Part shown: in pieces, positions 1-7,148 of the stretch
How positions within the stretch are numbered: position 1 is the stretch's first letter
How the letters are laid out: each line of letters starts with the position of its first letter
Assembly (NCBI GenBank): GCA_035935655.1
Contig: DASYWW010000018.1
Span: forward strand, 1-42,684
DNA: 42,684 bases
Reading direction: 5' to 3'
Source: Candidatus Bathyarchaeia archaeon
Lineage (GTDB): Archaea > Thermoproteota > Bathyarchaeia > 40CM-2-53-6
The notes under the pieces: generated by a model
The model's input: the letters and a program-made list of their open reading frames with translations, nothing else
What the model was told of the DNA's origin: nothing
Database searches by the model: none
Program-made: the position numbers and the translations under genes

Positions 1-1
1 A

Positions 2-298
2 GGAGTGAAGGTAATCTACGTTCCTGCTAGAGACACGTCAAAACGGTGCTCAATATGCGGGTACAAGACCCTAGAGAACACCAGACGAAGACTATGGTGT
101 CCACACTGTGGAGCCACGCTAGACAGGGACGAGAACGCGGCCAGGAACATAGCCGCGGGAGGGCTGAGGTTCAGCCCCAACGGGCCTCCAGGTGAAGCAA
201 TGGTAGAGGAACAGGAACCGGAGAACACGACCCTAATCCTCAAAGTCGATGGAGGCAAGCAAAGTCAATCATTCGACGAAGACTTGGCAGAACCTTAG
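2..298 (+). CDS. tnpB: TnpB (IS200/IS605 family) RNA-guided nuclease, C-terminal end, partial
   Basis: This reading frame is open at the left edge, so only the last ~98 residues of the protein are visible; a GTG at 5 is unlikely to be the true start. The segment contains the hallmark end of TnpB/OrfB: a four-cysteine zinc finger (CSICG and, about 20 residues later, CPHCG) followed by the RuvC-III motif DRDENAARNI, whose first Asp is a catalytic metal ligand in this family. TnpB proteins are RNA-guided DNA nucleases linked to IS605-type transposons. The ~45-residue acidic tail after the motif is not conserved in the family. Whether the element is intact, and whether a guide RNA overlaps the 3' end as in other TnpB loci, cannot be judged because the 5' part lies outside the window. 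No TnpA was seen. Confidence 0.9.
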   Translation, partial: GVKVIYVPARDTSKRCSICGYKTLENTRRRLWCPHCGATLDRDENAARNIAAGGLRFSPNGPPGEAMVEEQEPENTTLILKVDGGKQSQSFDEDLAEP

Positions 299-369
299 AA
301 ACAAAAGAGTCGAAGATGGATTTTTCCGAAGGTAAGAGCTAAAGCGACATCGCACTTTGGAAGCGCCGA

Positions 370-498
370 GGGGCTGTCGGATAGCCAGGTCTAGAGGACA
401 AGATTTCCTCGATGCGTCCGGACAATCCGCGTGGCTTGGGAGCGATGCTGTCGCGCCAGGAACCCACGAAATCGCAGGTTCAAATCCTGCCAGCCCCA
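370..498 (+). tRNA. tRNA-Pro(UGG) with two apparent introns; CCA encoded
   Basis: The acceptor stem pairs GGGGCTG (370-376) with CAGCCCC (491-497), followed by discriminator A498 and a genomic CCA (499-501). The T arm is GCAGG-TTCAAAT-CCTGC (474-490). The anticodon stem CGTGG (430-434) pairs with CCACG (464-468); the loop begins CTTGGG, giving anticodon TGG at 437-439 (proline). Between loop bases 37 and 38 lies a ~22-nt insert (about 441-462) whose CCAGG pairs with CTTGG of the loop, the usual shape of an archaeal bulge-helix-bulge intron at 37/38. The D stem GGAT (379-382) pairs with ATCC (425-428), but the D loop contains ~32 extra bases (about 392-423) with a GAGGA/TCCTC hairpin, so a second, non-canonical intron is inferred. 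Removing both leaves ~75 nt. The exact D-loop splice sites could not be resolved. Confidence 0.85.
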
Positions 499-621
499 CC
501 ACTACCTCCTTTCTTCATAGTCCGCAGCAAGCATGGGTGACTTACAAAGGCCTCGGATACTCTGGCTCTTTGTCGATCGATTCAGATACGCTTATGAGCT
601 GTCCTGCGAATTTCATCTTCA

Positions 622-1038
622 ATGCCGAGCAAAGCGGTAACTGACAAGATCAAGAATCAGGCCGTGCCAGCATTAGCGGTCCATGATGCTGAGCACGCGC
701 TAGCCTTCTACGCAAAGGCATTCGGTGCAAAGGAGGTTTCTGAGCGGATGCCGTGGGAGGGAAGGATTGGTCACGCGGAGTTTGAGATCGAAGGCGCGCG
801 CGTAATGCTGGCCGATGAGTTCCCGACTTACAACAAGAGTCCTAAGACTCTTGGCGGAACACCTGTCATCATTCATGTCAACGTGAAGGATGTTGATTCG
901 TTTTTCAAACGGGCAGTTGCGGCCGGGGTGACGGTACTTCAGCCCATCAAAAGTGAGCCATATGGAAGAATCTGCAAGCTAGAAGACCCGTTCGGGCACC
1001 AGTGGTTCTTCAACACTGCACCTGCCCTGCGCAAATGA
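622..1038 (+). CDS. VOC (glyoxalase/bleomycin-resistance, PhnB-like) family protein
   Basis: A 138-residue protein with two beta-alpha-beta-beta-beta modules typical of the vicinal oxygen chelate superfamily. The first module holds the family-style start (HDAEHALAFYAKAFG) and GHAEFEIEGARVMLADE; the second holds HVNVKDVDSFFKRAVAAGV and the signature end EDPFGHQWFF. Length fits one-domain VOC/PhnB-like proteins. These proteins usually bind a divalent metal and act as lyases, isomerases, dioxygenases or drug-binding proteins, so the substrate cannot be inferred. The ATG at 622 is the only good start; there is no clear Shine-Dalgarno, so it may be leaderless. It stands alone between the tRNA and a small minus-strand gene, so context adds nothing. 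Confidence 0.85.
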   Translation: MPSKAVTDKIKNQAVPALAVHDAEHALAFYAKAFGAKEVSERMPWEGRIGHAEFEIEGARVMLADEFPTYNKSPKTLGGTPVIIHVNVKDVDSFFKRAVAAGVTVLQPIKSEPYGRICKLEDPFGHQWFFNTAPALRK

Positions 1039-1062
1039 AAATGACTGCAACCGTGATGATAG

Positions 1063-1146
1063 TTACTTGCCTAGGTAGTACGCACCGATCAGAGCTATCA
1101 CAAGCAATACGCCAAGCGCCATATAGCCGAAGTATCTAGCGAACAT
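1063..1146 (-). CDS. 27-residue single-span membrane micro-protein, copy 1
   Basis: On the minus strand an ATG at 1146 opens a 27-codon frame: FARYFGYMALG, a hydrophobic stretch VLLVIALIGAYY, then LGK and TAA. It is supported by a second copy at 11534-11638 that ends in the same way (GAYYLGK, TAA) and has the same FA(K/R)Y-x-GY lead into the membrane span. In this copy the similar frame continues upstream of the ATG for 18 codons without another ATG, with a CTG 12 codons up, so the true start could be longer. There is no good Shine-Dalgarno. The predicted product is a single transmembrane helix with a basic residue on each side. The family and function are unknown to me. Confidence 0.6.
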   Translation of the reverse strand: MFARYFGYMALGVLLVIALIGAYYLGK

Positions 1147-1214
1147 TTCTTGTGCAGAAGCGGTTGACCTGTCGCTTCCCAGTGGAGAAGTGGTATGCGG
1201 CTATTTGGGCATAG

Positions 1215-1250
1215 CGTCTACAGATGGACCCAATTGTATGAGTTTGTAAT
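1215..1250 (-). promoter_or_regulatory. Conserved element upstream of micro-protein copy 1
   Basis: This ~36-bp stretch lies 69 bp upstream of the micro-protein start and is recognisably similar to 11677-11713, upstream of the second copy. Shared blocks are CGTCTACA, ATGGAC, AATTG and TGTAA in the same order (plus-strand reading). It lies outside any credible coding frame, so a promoter, 5' leader or protein-binding site is inferred. Confidence 0.45.
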
Positions 1251-1339
1251 ATTCAGTGTCCACTCACGCGACGTGTGGACTCGGCGGACTTTGTTGCTGC
1301 AAAAAGAGCTGGTAAGGATACGAGAACTGTCGAGTGAAG

Positions 1340-1609
1340 CTAGGCCGTTATGGAACCCTTTTTCTCCGGTACTGGAATGAGTAGGATCAGTAGTGTACTG
1401 CCGCCAACAATTCCAGTGAAGTAAATGTAAAAGCACGGTTTGGCCAATACTTGCCAGTCGATACTTGGTCCAGTTGAAACGCCGCTAGAGTCGCAACCGT
1501 ATGGAGTCTGGTACGTAACAGCGCCGTATGTGATGGATGCAACTATTGCGATGGCGAGAATAATCAGGATCGTTCTTCGACGAGTTGGCATTCTCGTCAT
1601 GCGCATCAT
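1340..1609 (-). CDS. Hypothetical two-span membrane protein
   Basis: An 89-residue frame with a basic N-terminus, a first hydrophobic helix (residues ~13-33, ILIILAIAIVASITYGAV), a loop with two cysteines, and a second helix (residues ~58-80, YFTGIVGGSTLLILLIPV). The N-in topology expected from the arginine-rich start fits a small integral membrane protein. A start at residue 7 (MPTRRR) is as likely as the first ATG. A TATA-like TGATAAAACA lies ~20-30 bp upstream of 1609, consistent with a leaderless transcript. I recognise no family. Confidence 0.45.
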   Translation of the reverse strand: MMRMTRMPTRRRTILIILAIAIVASITYGAVTYQTPYGCDSSGVSTGPSIDWQVLAKPCFYIYFTGIVGGSTLLILLIPVPEKKGSITA

Positions 1610-1659
1610 GCGCAGTAGAGTCTGTCCGATGTTTTATCAATTTACTAAGGATCGGGTCC

Positions 1660-3105
1660 TCAGCGGACTACTGTCCATGTGAACTGATTGGCTCGCGCTG
1701 TGGCGAAGATAATCGAATAACTGTATCCCGACATGAACGTGAAAGGATTGCCGGTAAGCGTGCAGCCTGGGCAGCTCGACCCGATGTTGACGGTTACTAC
1801 GGCGACGGCGTTCGGGGCTATGGTCGGCCCAGCAAAGGTCGCGAGCGAGTAGGTGTCGCCTGACGCATCTCTCACGTAATAGCTTACAAGCTGAACCGAA
1901 ACTGTTCCAGTATTCCGAATGTACATGATGACGCTTGTGCTACCCGGAAAGGAGAATGAATCCAGATTAAGAGATTCCTGAGCTGAGATCGAAAAACTGT
2001 AAGCGAACTGGTTCCCATAGCTCGTAACTACTGTTATCGTGTAGCTGTTGCCAGGGGTGAAAGTGAAAGGTGCCCCAGATAACACGCACCCACTACAGCT
2101 CGACCCAATCGTGACGTTTGCGGTTCCAAGTCCGTTCGGATTGATAACGGGACCGTTCCAGTTTGAGCGGGTGTACTTGTCGCCACTAGCATCTGTGACG
2201 AAGTATGAAACGAGGGTGGTTGTCACAGTGCCCGTGTTCCGAAGGTTAAGGATCGCATTGGTAGGAGAGCTCACGCTGAAGAATTCCAGATTCAGCGATT
2301 CATGAACGCTCACAGGATTGACTAGGAGAGAGACTTGAAGACTATGGCCTAAGGAGCCGCTGGTTCCTGTGATTATGATCGCGTAGCTCGCGGCTGTCGA
2401 GTTAAACCCGTTGACGAAGAAGTTGGTTGCATTGGTGCCTCCTGCTGGAAGACGGAGGCTGGTAAGATTCAGGGAAACCGCGGGAGTGTTGACCCCGGAG
2501 GGGAAGATGACTATGCTCAGTGCAACGTTTCCTGAATAGCTGAGAATGCTCGAAACTGTCAGAGTTGCGCTGGTGGATGCTCCCTGGGTAATCGAAAGAG
2601 ATGCCGAATTCGATGAGAGGCTAAAGTCTGGAGTCGGAGGGGGCGGCGGGGAGCTTACTTTTGCCAAAAACGTTATCGAGTGTGTGAGAGTGTTCGTCTT
2701 TCCCTGGACGGTGACGTTGTGGTATCCGATAATGGTGGAGCTTGTTGTTGCAATGGTGACCGAGAAAGATGCTGAGTCGTCTGGTTTGAGTTTGACCGAG
2801 GACTGGCTCGTTGTTACAACTGGAGCATTCGAACTAGCCGTTATCGTCGCGGTTATGCTTACGTCTCCACTGAAATGATTCAGACTCGTGATTGTTATCG
2901 AGGCGGTTCCCGTGGAGCCTTGCGGGACAATGACCGAGTTAGAGCTGGATGAAAGTGAGAAGTCGCCTTTGGGACCGAGACCCAAGAAGGAACCGAGCAC
3001 CGAACCGCTCAATGGTGTTAGTCCGAAGCCGACTGCGAGCGATCCAGCTCCAGCTAATCCTGCGAGGAGAAGAGATACTAGCTTGAGGTGGCTGCGAGCG
3101 GTCAT
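1660..3105 (-). CDS. Exported repeat protein (two Ig-like N-terminal modules, two C-terminal Cys-pair modules)
   Basis: A 481-residue protein with a hydrophobic signal segment at residues ~8-30. Residues ~48-150 and ~160-265 are two similar beta-sandwich modules, each beginning DFSLSS(S/N) and rich in Ser/Thr; a run of prolines (PPPPPTP) links them. Residues ~270-375 and ~378-480 are a second pair of tandem modules, each starting ESLNL, then (L/I)RNTGTV, LVSY-V-DASGD-Y, and the paired-cysteine motif GSSC-GC-L, ending PFTF--G-SY. Composition and signal indicate a secreted or cell-surface protein. The module type resembles NEW3/CARDB-like domains of archaeal surface proteins, but I cannot assign a family firmly. 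No C-terminal anchor is visible. A TATA-like box at 3131-3140 precedes the ATG. Confidence 0.75.
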   Translation of the reverse strand: MTARSHLKLVSLLLAGLAGAGSLAVGFGLTPLSGSVLGSFLGLGPKGDFSLSSSSNSVIVPQGSTGTASITITSLNHFSGDVSITATITASSNAPVVTTSQSSVKLKPDDSASFSVTIATTSSTIIGYHNVTVQGKTNTLTHSITFLAKVSSPPPPPTPDFSLSSNSASLSITQGASTSATLTVSSILSYSGNVALSIVIFPSGVNTPAVSLNLTSLRLPAGGTNATNFFVNGFNSTAASYAIIITGTSGSLGHSLQVSLLVNPVSVHESLNLEFFSVSSPTNAILNLRNTGTVTTTLVSYFVTDASGDKYTRSNWNGPVINPNGLGTANVTIGSSCSGCVLSGAPFTFTPGNSYTITVVTSYGNQFAYSFSISAQESLNLDSFSFPGSTSVIMYIRNTGTVSVQLVSYYVRDASGDTYSLATFAGPTIAPNAVAVVTVNIGSSCPGCTLTGNPFTFMSGYSYSIIFATARANQFTWTVVR

Positions 3106-3130
3106 GATTAGCTAGCTAGTTTGTTTTGTT

Positions 3131-3140
3131 TTCTATATGT
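3131..3140 (-). promoter_or_regulatory. TATA-like promoter box
   Basis: On the minus strand the sequence ACATATAGAA lies 26-35 bp upstream of the ATG at 3105. That distance suits an archaeal TATA box driving a nearly leaderless transcript of the exported repeat protein. Confidence 0.45.
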
Positions 3141-3207
3141 AAGATGTTACCTATGTTAAGATTCAACAGTCGCCGGCCATAGGCTCTCTACCCATTGTGC
3201 TTGAGGC

Positions 3208-3408
3208 TCACTTGGTCGAATCAGAAGTCTTTGAGGCGTTGTTCACCTTTACTGCTTCAGAGATTCCCCAAACGATCAAACCTATCGCGATCAGGTAGTT
3301 CAATAGCCAAGGAATCATTAGAAGCAAGATGCCGATAAGAATGGCCAGCAACGAGGTCCCTAGCCGCGGGATCTGCAAGGCCTTCTCGATGTCAGAGACG
3401 ATACCCAT
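3208..3408 (-). CDS. Small membrane protein, DUF3096-like
   Basis: From the ATG at 3408 the product has 66 residues: a short amphipathic start, then a helical hairpin reading LLAILIGILLLMIPWLLNYL and IAIGLIVWGISEAV. The pattern 'LLAxxxGIxxLxxPxLLNYxxAxxLIxxGI' is the signature I associate with DUF3096, a short two-span membrane protein of unknown function in archaea and bacteria. The frame extends 26 residues further upstream (to 3486), but that part lacks family features, so the internal ATG is preferred. It is a monocistronic unit between two unrelated membrane-protein genes. Confidence 0.65.
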   Translation of the reverse strand: MGIVSDIEKALQIPRLGTSLLAILIGILLLMIPWLLNYLIAIGLIVWGISEAVKVNNASKTSDSTK

Positions 3409-3539
3409 TGCCCTTCCTATCGAAGGACCTTGAACAATAGTCCATAAGAGTTGTGGAGTCTGTTCGTCCAGACCACAAGGGCTCACGGTCTCGTGAGAAT
3501 AGCCTCACAAGTCTTTCAGACCGCAAAAAGATCGAGAAG

Positions 3540-4091
3540 CTATGAAGACGGGGGAATGATGCGTTGTCCGAACGGAATTATTCCACCAGCGATGGCCAGA
3601 CTCGTCACGAGCACGAGCATGAAGATTCCGACGAGCAGGACGAATTGTATTCTCTGCGCCATGCCAACTCTTAGTGCGGGCCAATAAGCCAGTCCCGTGA
3701 AGCCTATCGCGACGAGCAGCAATCCACCAAAGACGGTTTGCTGCGCCGCAACGTAGACGGGTCCGTAGCCTGATGATCTGATCTGATCGATAAGGGACTG
3801 AGGAATGAAACACGCAGATGCTCTACAAGTTAGTATGCCTAGGTTGTTAGAACCGACGGACACCAGCGCAAGGCCTACAATGACCGTGATGATTCCTAGG
3901 AGTAGCGCCGCTCGGGCGATGAGGCTCTGCCGGGCAACGAGAAGATCGATTTCCCGACGCGAAGCCGCAAGCTCTTCAGGTGTTCTAGCTAGAGAAGCAT
4001 TCTTGCCGTGTGCAACGTTCATGTGGAGCTGAAGAATTCTCTCCCCGTTTTCGCCGGCATTGTACCCACATTCAGGACAAACATTCTTCAC
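3540..4091 (-). CDS. Hypothetical membrane protein with N-terminal zinc finger
   Basis: A 183-residue protein. Residues 5-28 form a C2H2-type finger (CPECG, then HMNVAH). A charged, probably helical segment (residues ~30-55) follows, then three hydrophobic helices at about residues 57-80, 118-138 and 145-170, with two cysteines in the loop between the first two. The finger probably lies in the cytoplasm and the rest in the membrane. Archaea have many such 'zinc finger plus membrane' proteins without known function, and I recognise no named family. Confidence 0.65.
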   Translation of the reverse strand: MKNVCPECGYNAGENGERILQLHMNVAHGKNASLARTPEELAASRREIDLLVARQSLIARAALLLGIITVIVGLALVSVGSNNLGILTCRASACFIPQSLIDQIRSSGYGPVYVAAQQTVFGGLLLVAIGFTGLAYWPALRVGMAQRIQFVLLVGIFMLVLVTSLAIAGGIIPFGQRIIPPSS

Positions 4092-4169
4092 GGAAACGCA
4101 CCAACGTCCGCTTGCATCTAGCCTTTGCTCTCGGCTTATTTCCTTAGCGCCATTAGCTCGGGTCCAAGA

Positions 4170-4628
4170 ATGGTAACCGTCGGGCAGGCAGAAATGTCAG
4201 ATCGCGTGGAGATCGAGAGACTCATCGCGGAATACCACGCGTCGGAAGGGATAACCCCAATCAAAGAGAGAATCTCCTGGGCAGTCGACCATCAACTGAG
4301 CGGCGAGTCCCCAGGCCTACTCTTGGTTGCTCGGGAGAAGGATACAGTAGTTGGGGTGGCCTTGGTGGTTTACACGCCCTCGGCGGAGCTTGGACGGGTC
4401 ATGACTGTAAACGATTTCTTCGTTAGACCCGACCACAGGCGAAGGGGAGTGGGAAGACTGCTAGCGAGACGTTTGGTAAGAGAGTGTCAAAGGATGAAGA
4501 TAGATGAGATCGGGCTCGAAGTACTCCACGAGAACAAAACCGCAGCAACGTTCTGGAAATCCGTGGGCTTCCAACAGTCCGACCGCTTTCTCTTCAGAAA
4601 GAGATTGAGGATGGAAAGCAATTATTGA
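4170..4628 (+). CDS. GNAT family N-acetyltransferase
   Basis: From the ATG at 4170 the product has 152 residues and the full GNAT layout: an N-terminal strand/helix with REIERLI-like sequence, the central strand DFFVRPDHR followed by the acetyl-CoA pyrophosphate loop RRRGVGRLL, and the C-terminal part with HENKTAATFWKSVGF, typical of the 'x-N-x-x-A-x-x-x-Y/F-x-x-x-GF' motif. The frame extends 15 residues upstream, but these do not match the family. GNAT enzymes transfer acetyl groups from acetyl-CoA to amines; the acceptor cannot be inferred. The next gene (4672) is on the same strand 43 bp downstream, but there is no functional link to propose. Confidence 0.85.
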   Translation: MVTVGQAEMSDRVEIERLIAEYHASEGITPIKERISWAVDHQLSGESPGLLLVAREKDTVVGVALVVYTPSAELGRVMTVNDFFVRPDHRRRGVGRLLARRLVRECQRMKIDEIGLEVLHENKTAATFWKSVGFQQSDRFLFRKRLRMESNY

Positions 4629-4671
4629 CCCGCAAAACCTATTCGTTCCGTCTGTGACTTCCTGCTGATCG

Positions 4672-4968
4672 ATGCGGAAGCGATTCGGGATTCTCGTACT
4701 GTCTCTTCTGATTGTTGGCTCGTCAGCTTTCACCTATTTTCCATTGACCCGACCGTCAAATCCGATTAGCGTTTCCTGGGAGAAGGCGGTTTCGATTCTG
4801 TACACCGGGCAGGTATTGCGTGTCTTCCAGTCTCACCATTTGGGCGTCTCATTGTGGTTGAAGAATGGAACAGGCGTGACGACAAACGAACCAGTCATCG
4901 ACGCCATATTCCATGAAATCCAGAAATGCGGAGATCCATGCAAGAACATCGAGAAATGGACAGAGTAG
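4672..4968 (+). CDS. Hypothetical exported or membrane-anchored small protein
   Basis: A 98-residue protein with an N-terminal hydrophobic helix (residues 4-24, basic start MRKR), followed by a compact domain: WEKAVSILYTGQVLRVFQSH, a LKNGTGVTTNEP segment and a C-terminal CGDPCKNIE with two close cysteines. The pattern 'gain-of-strand, KNGT, EPxID, CGxPC' recurs in short archaeal and bacterial proteins I have no function for. The soluble part is expected outside the cell. A signal peptide or a single N-terminal anchor are both possible. Confidence 0.65.
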   Translation: MRKRFGILVLSLLIVGSSAFTYFPLTRPSNPISVSWEKAVSILYTGQVLRVFQSHHLGVSLWLKNGTGVTTNEPVIDAIFHEIQKCGDPCKNIEKWTE

Positions 4969-5029
4969 AATGATTCGTGAACGTATTATCTTCAGTTAGT
5001 CGACTACTAGCGCTTGGAGGTGACGTGAA

Positions 5030-5362
5030 GTGGACGGCGAGCCACAGCCGGTAATCAGTTGGAAAAGCGTTATTGGGTTTGTCGGGTGGCTAACATTGAT
5101 TGCGGGAGCATTCACTATCGTATTCGGCTGCAGCAGCTTGACGGGTAGCTCGTGCAGCCAACGTTTGATCATCAGATCCTTGGCTGCCACGGGTGCGGGA
5201 GCAGTTCTTCTATTAACTAGGTGGGTAATATGGGGAGACGAAAACGGGTCGAGAGGAAGAGCCTCACCTAAAGCTAGGCTCAAGCAACTTTTGAAGAAAG
5301 CCATTTTCTACGCAGTAGTCGCCATCTTCCTAGCAGTGTTCCTTGTTTTCGGATTTGTCTAG
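5030..5362 (+). CDS. Hypothetical membrane protein
   Basis: A 110-residue protein starting at GTG 5030, which is preceded by a clear ribosome-binding sequence (GGAGGTGA, 5017-5024). Hydrophobic helices lie at about residues 13-33 (with a downstream CSS...SSC cysteine pair), 48-66 and 88-110; a basic, Arg/Lys-rich cytoplasmic loop separates the last two. The product ends immediately after the last helix. I recognise no family. Confidence 0.65.
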   Translation: MDGEPQPVISWKSVIGFVGWLTLIAGAFTIVFGCSSLTGSSCSQRLIIRSLAATGAGAVLLLTRWVIWGDENGSRGRASPKARLKQLLKKAIFYAVVAIFLAVFLVFGFV

Positions 5363-5440
5363 AATTGTGTGGCTATGTTCTTTGTCTCCGCAAGCGGGGC
5401 TCTGTAGTAGCGAAACCGCTCGTGTTAGACGGAAGCTTGA

Positions 5441-5917
5441 TCAGGTTGTCTTTGTCTTGACCGTTCGGCGCAGAAGCGAGAGCGACACGATTGCAGTCAC
5501 CACGGCGTAGAGCAGATGGAGCACAAAGGTTCCTACGGCGAAGGTGGCGTTGGTCAGATCCCCTGGGATCAGGATGCCTGTGACGGGAACGTAGACGACT
5601 ATCCAGATTGCGACCCCTCCTAGTATGCCAACCCAGATGGCCTTCTTAGTCGTGGTCAAAATGAATCTCCTGATTGCTGCTGTCGCTCCGATGAACAGTG
5701 ATCCCGCGATTATTCCTACCAGGAAGTGGAGTGTCCATCCTCCAAGAACGGAGTAATCGCCGAAACCTAGCTTCCGCGCAACTGTGGTGTAGAAGAGCTC
5801 CTGGTTCATCGAAATAGCGCCGATCTCCCCGGTAATGCCAAGGACTATTGATCCGATGAAACCGCCTATCGCGCCGATCCTCAGCCCTTTGGATACCGTG
5901 TAAGTGATTGGCTGCAT
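5441..5917 (-). CDS. Hypothetical four-span membrane protein
   Basis: A 158-residue protein with four hydrophobic helices at about residues 12-34 (glycine-rich GAIGGFIGSIVLG), 58-80, 90-112 and 122-146, and a basic C-terminal tail. The glycine-rich first helix and conserved-looking WTLHFLVGIIAGSLF segment resemble short archaeal proteins related to YagU/DUF1440-type membrane proteins, but the match is only by general appearance. It is transcribed away from the gene at 5970 across a 52-bp spacer. Confidence 0.65.
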   Translation of the reverse strand: MQPITYTVSKGLRIGAIGGFIGSIVLGITGEIGAISMNQELFYTTVARKLGFGDYSVLGGWTLHFLVGIIAGSLFIGATAAIRRFILTTTKKAIWVGILGGVAIWIVVYVPVTGILIPGDLTNATFAVGTFVLHLLYAVVTAIVSLSLLRRTVKTKTT

Positions 5918-5969
5918 GGATTCAAGCCCCCGATTGATTCATATTAAAAACTGAGAAGGGATCCCCTTG
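5918..5969. promoter_or_regulatory. Compact divergent promoter region
   Basis: Only 52 bp separate the starts of two divergent genes (5917 minus, 5970 plus). It contains one AT-rich block, ATATTAAAAA (5941-5950). Read on the minus strand it is a good TATA-like TTTTTAATAT 24-33 bp upstream of the ATG at 5917. For the plus-strand gene the block is 20-29 bp upstream of the ATG. A shared or overlapping promoter is inferred. Confidence 0.45.
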
Positions 5970-7055
5970 ATGGGAGATTTGGGATCGGAAATCGATTCCT
6001 TTGCAAAGACTCGCAGACGCACAGTTAGACCCCAGGCTTACGGGAAGGTAATACACCCGAAAAAGCCCCGACTGTCACAGGTGGCGGCAGCGGCCTTCTG
6101 TATTTTCATGATTACCCTGCCTGCAACCGCCCCTGCCATCATAGGCAGTCCAGCAGGATCAGCTTCACGCGCCGACCATCTGAGAGTGAGGGTGGCTGTC
6201 GTAAAGCCAGTTTTCACAGCTACTGCCTACTCATCATTCTACGGATTCTATTCCAAATACGCCAATACCCCGAAGGGTCAACAGATCAGATCCGATCTTG
6301 AAAAACTGAATGCGACCATTGTCGATGGATGGGGTTGGAGCGATGGGCTGCGACAATTCATCAACTCCAGAGCAGCAAGTCGGAATGGCATGGTCTTGGG
6401 CAAGAGCCTGACGATATTGACAGACATCAGCGTGACCGAGGGACAACTGTTTGACGACAAAGGCGTGAACAGGTTCGATGTTGTCATCCTCGGCTTCACC
6501 GAGTACGTTACATCTCAGCAGTATTCTGGCTACAAACACTTCGTAGAGAACGGCGGCCGGCTCGTCTTTCTGGACGCAACCAACTTCCTAGCTGAGGTGA
6601 AATACCATTCACACTCCCATCACTTGTCTTTGGTCATGGGACATGGTTGGGGTTTCGACGGAAAGAAAGTCTGGCGCGACGTGTTCGAACGCTGGGGAGA
6701 ACAGAACAAGAACTGGATCGCAAGCAACTATTGCTGCGGAACGTACAGTCGTTACGATGGCGCCATCACTAACGGAACCCACCCCATCAGTCTGGCACTG
6801 AAGGAACACTTCGGATCGAGAGTCTTCAAAACCTATGGCGGTCACGAAGAGAACCAGGTAACAAACATGACAGGTACTACGATTCTCGCGCGCTGGGTAC
6901 AAGCCAGCCCAGGACAACATGACCTAGTAGCCGCATACCTTCACCGCTACCTCAATGGAACAGTCATTCATATCGGAGTCATGGGCAGTGACGTAATATC
7001 CTTTGATCAGTCCGTTCAGTTCTTTCTCATCCGATCAGTCCTTGAACCCAACTAG
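5970..7055 (+). CDS. Exported ThuA/GATase1-like domain protein
   Basis: A 361-residue protein. A hydrophobic helix at residues ~36-58 after a basic start suggests a signal peptide or anchor. The body starts with RVRVAVVKPVFTATAY, and further on has VNRFDVVILGFTEYVTSQQY followed by FVENGGRLVFLDATN. This strand-loop-strand arrangement ('D-V-V-I-L-G ... F-V-x-x-G-G-x-L-V-x-L') is typical of class I glutamine-amidotransferase-like folds, including ThuA and the C-terminal domain of dimethylformamidase-type proteins. No nucleophilic cysteine is evident at the expected elbow, so catalysis is doubtful. A CC pair (NYCCGTY) and many Trp and His residues occur in the second half. Extracellular location is inferred; the substrate is unknown. 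Confidence 0.6.
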   Translation: MGDLGSEIDSFAKTRRRTVRPQAYGKVIHPKKPRLSQVAAAAFCIFMITLPATAPAIIGSPAGSASRADHLRVRVAVVKPVFTATAYSSFYGFYSKYANTPKGQQIRSDLEKLNATIVDGWGWSDGLRQFINSRAASRNGMVLGKSLTILTDISVTEGQLFDDKGVNRFDVVILGFTEYVTSQQYSGYKHFVENGGRLVFLDATNFLAEVKYHSHSHHLSLVMGHGWGFDGKKVWRDVFERWGEQNKNWIASNYCCGTYSRYDGAITNGTHPISLALKEHFGSRVFKTYGGHEENQVTNMTGTTILARWVQASPGQHDLVAAYLHRYLNGTVIHIGVMGSDVISFDQSVQFFLIRSVLEPN

Positions 7056-7148
7056 CCCTGATCCCCCGTTCAAACCGGGGACCGGAGTGCCCGGGCATCT
7101 ATCGTCCTTAGTAGCACCTATTAGATTGGACCCGTTTCTATCTTCTTT

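Noticed and set aside
269-502. 77-residue minus-strand frame starting with MVGLAGFEPA
   Set aside because: This peptide type is the well-known false product of reading the antisense strand of a tRNA T arm; it lies over the tRNA-Pro gene.
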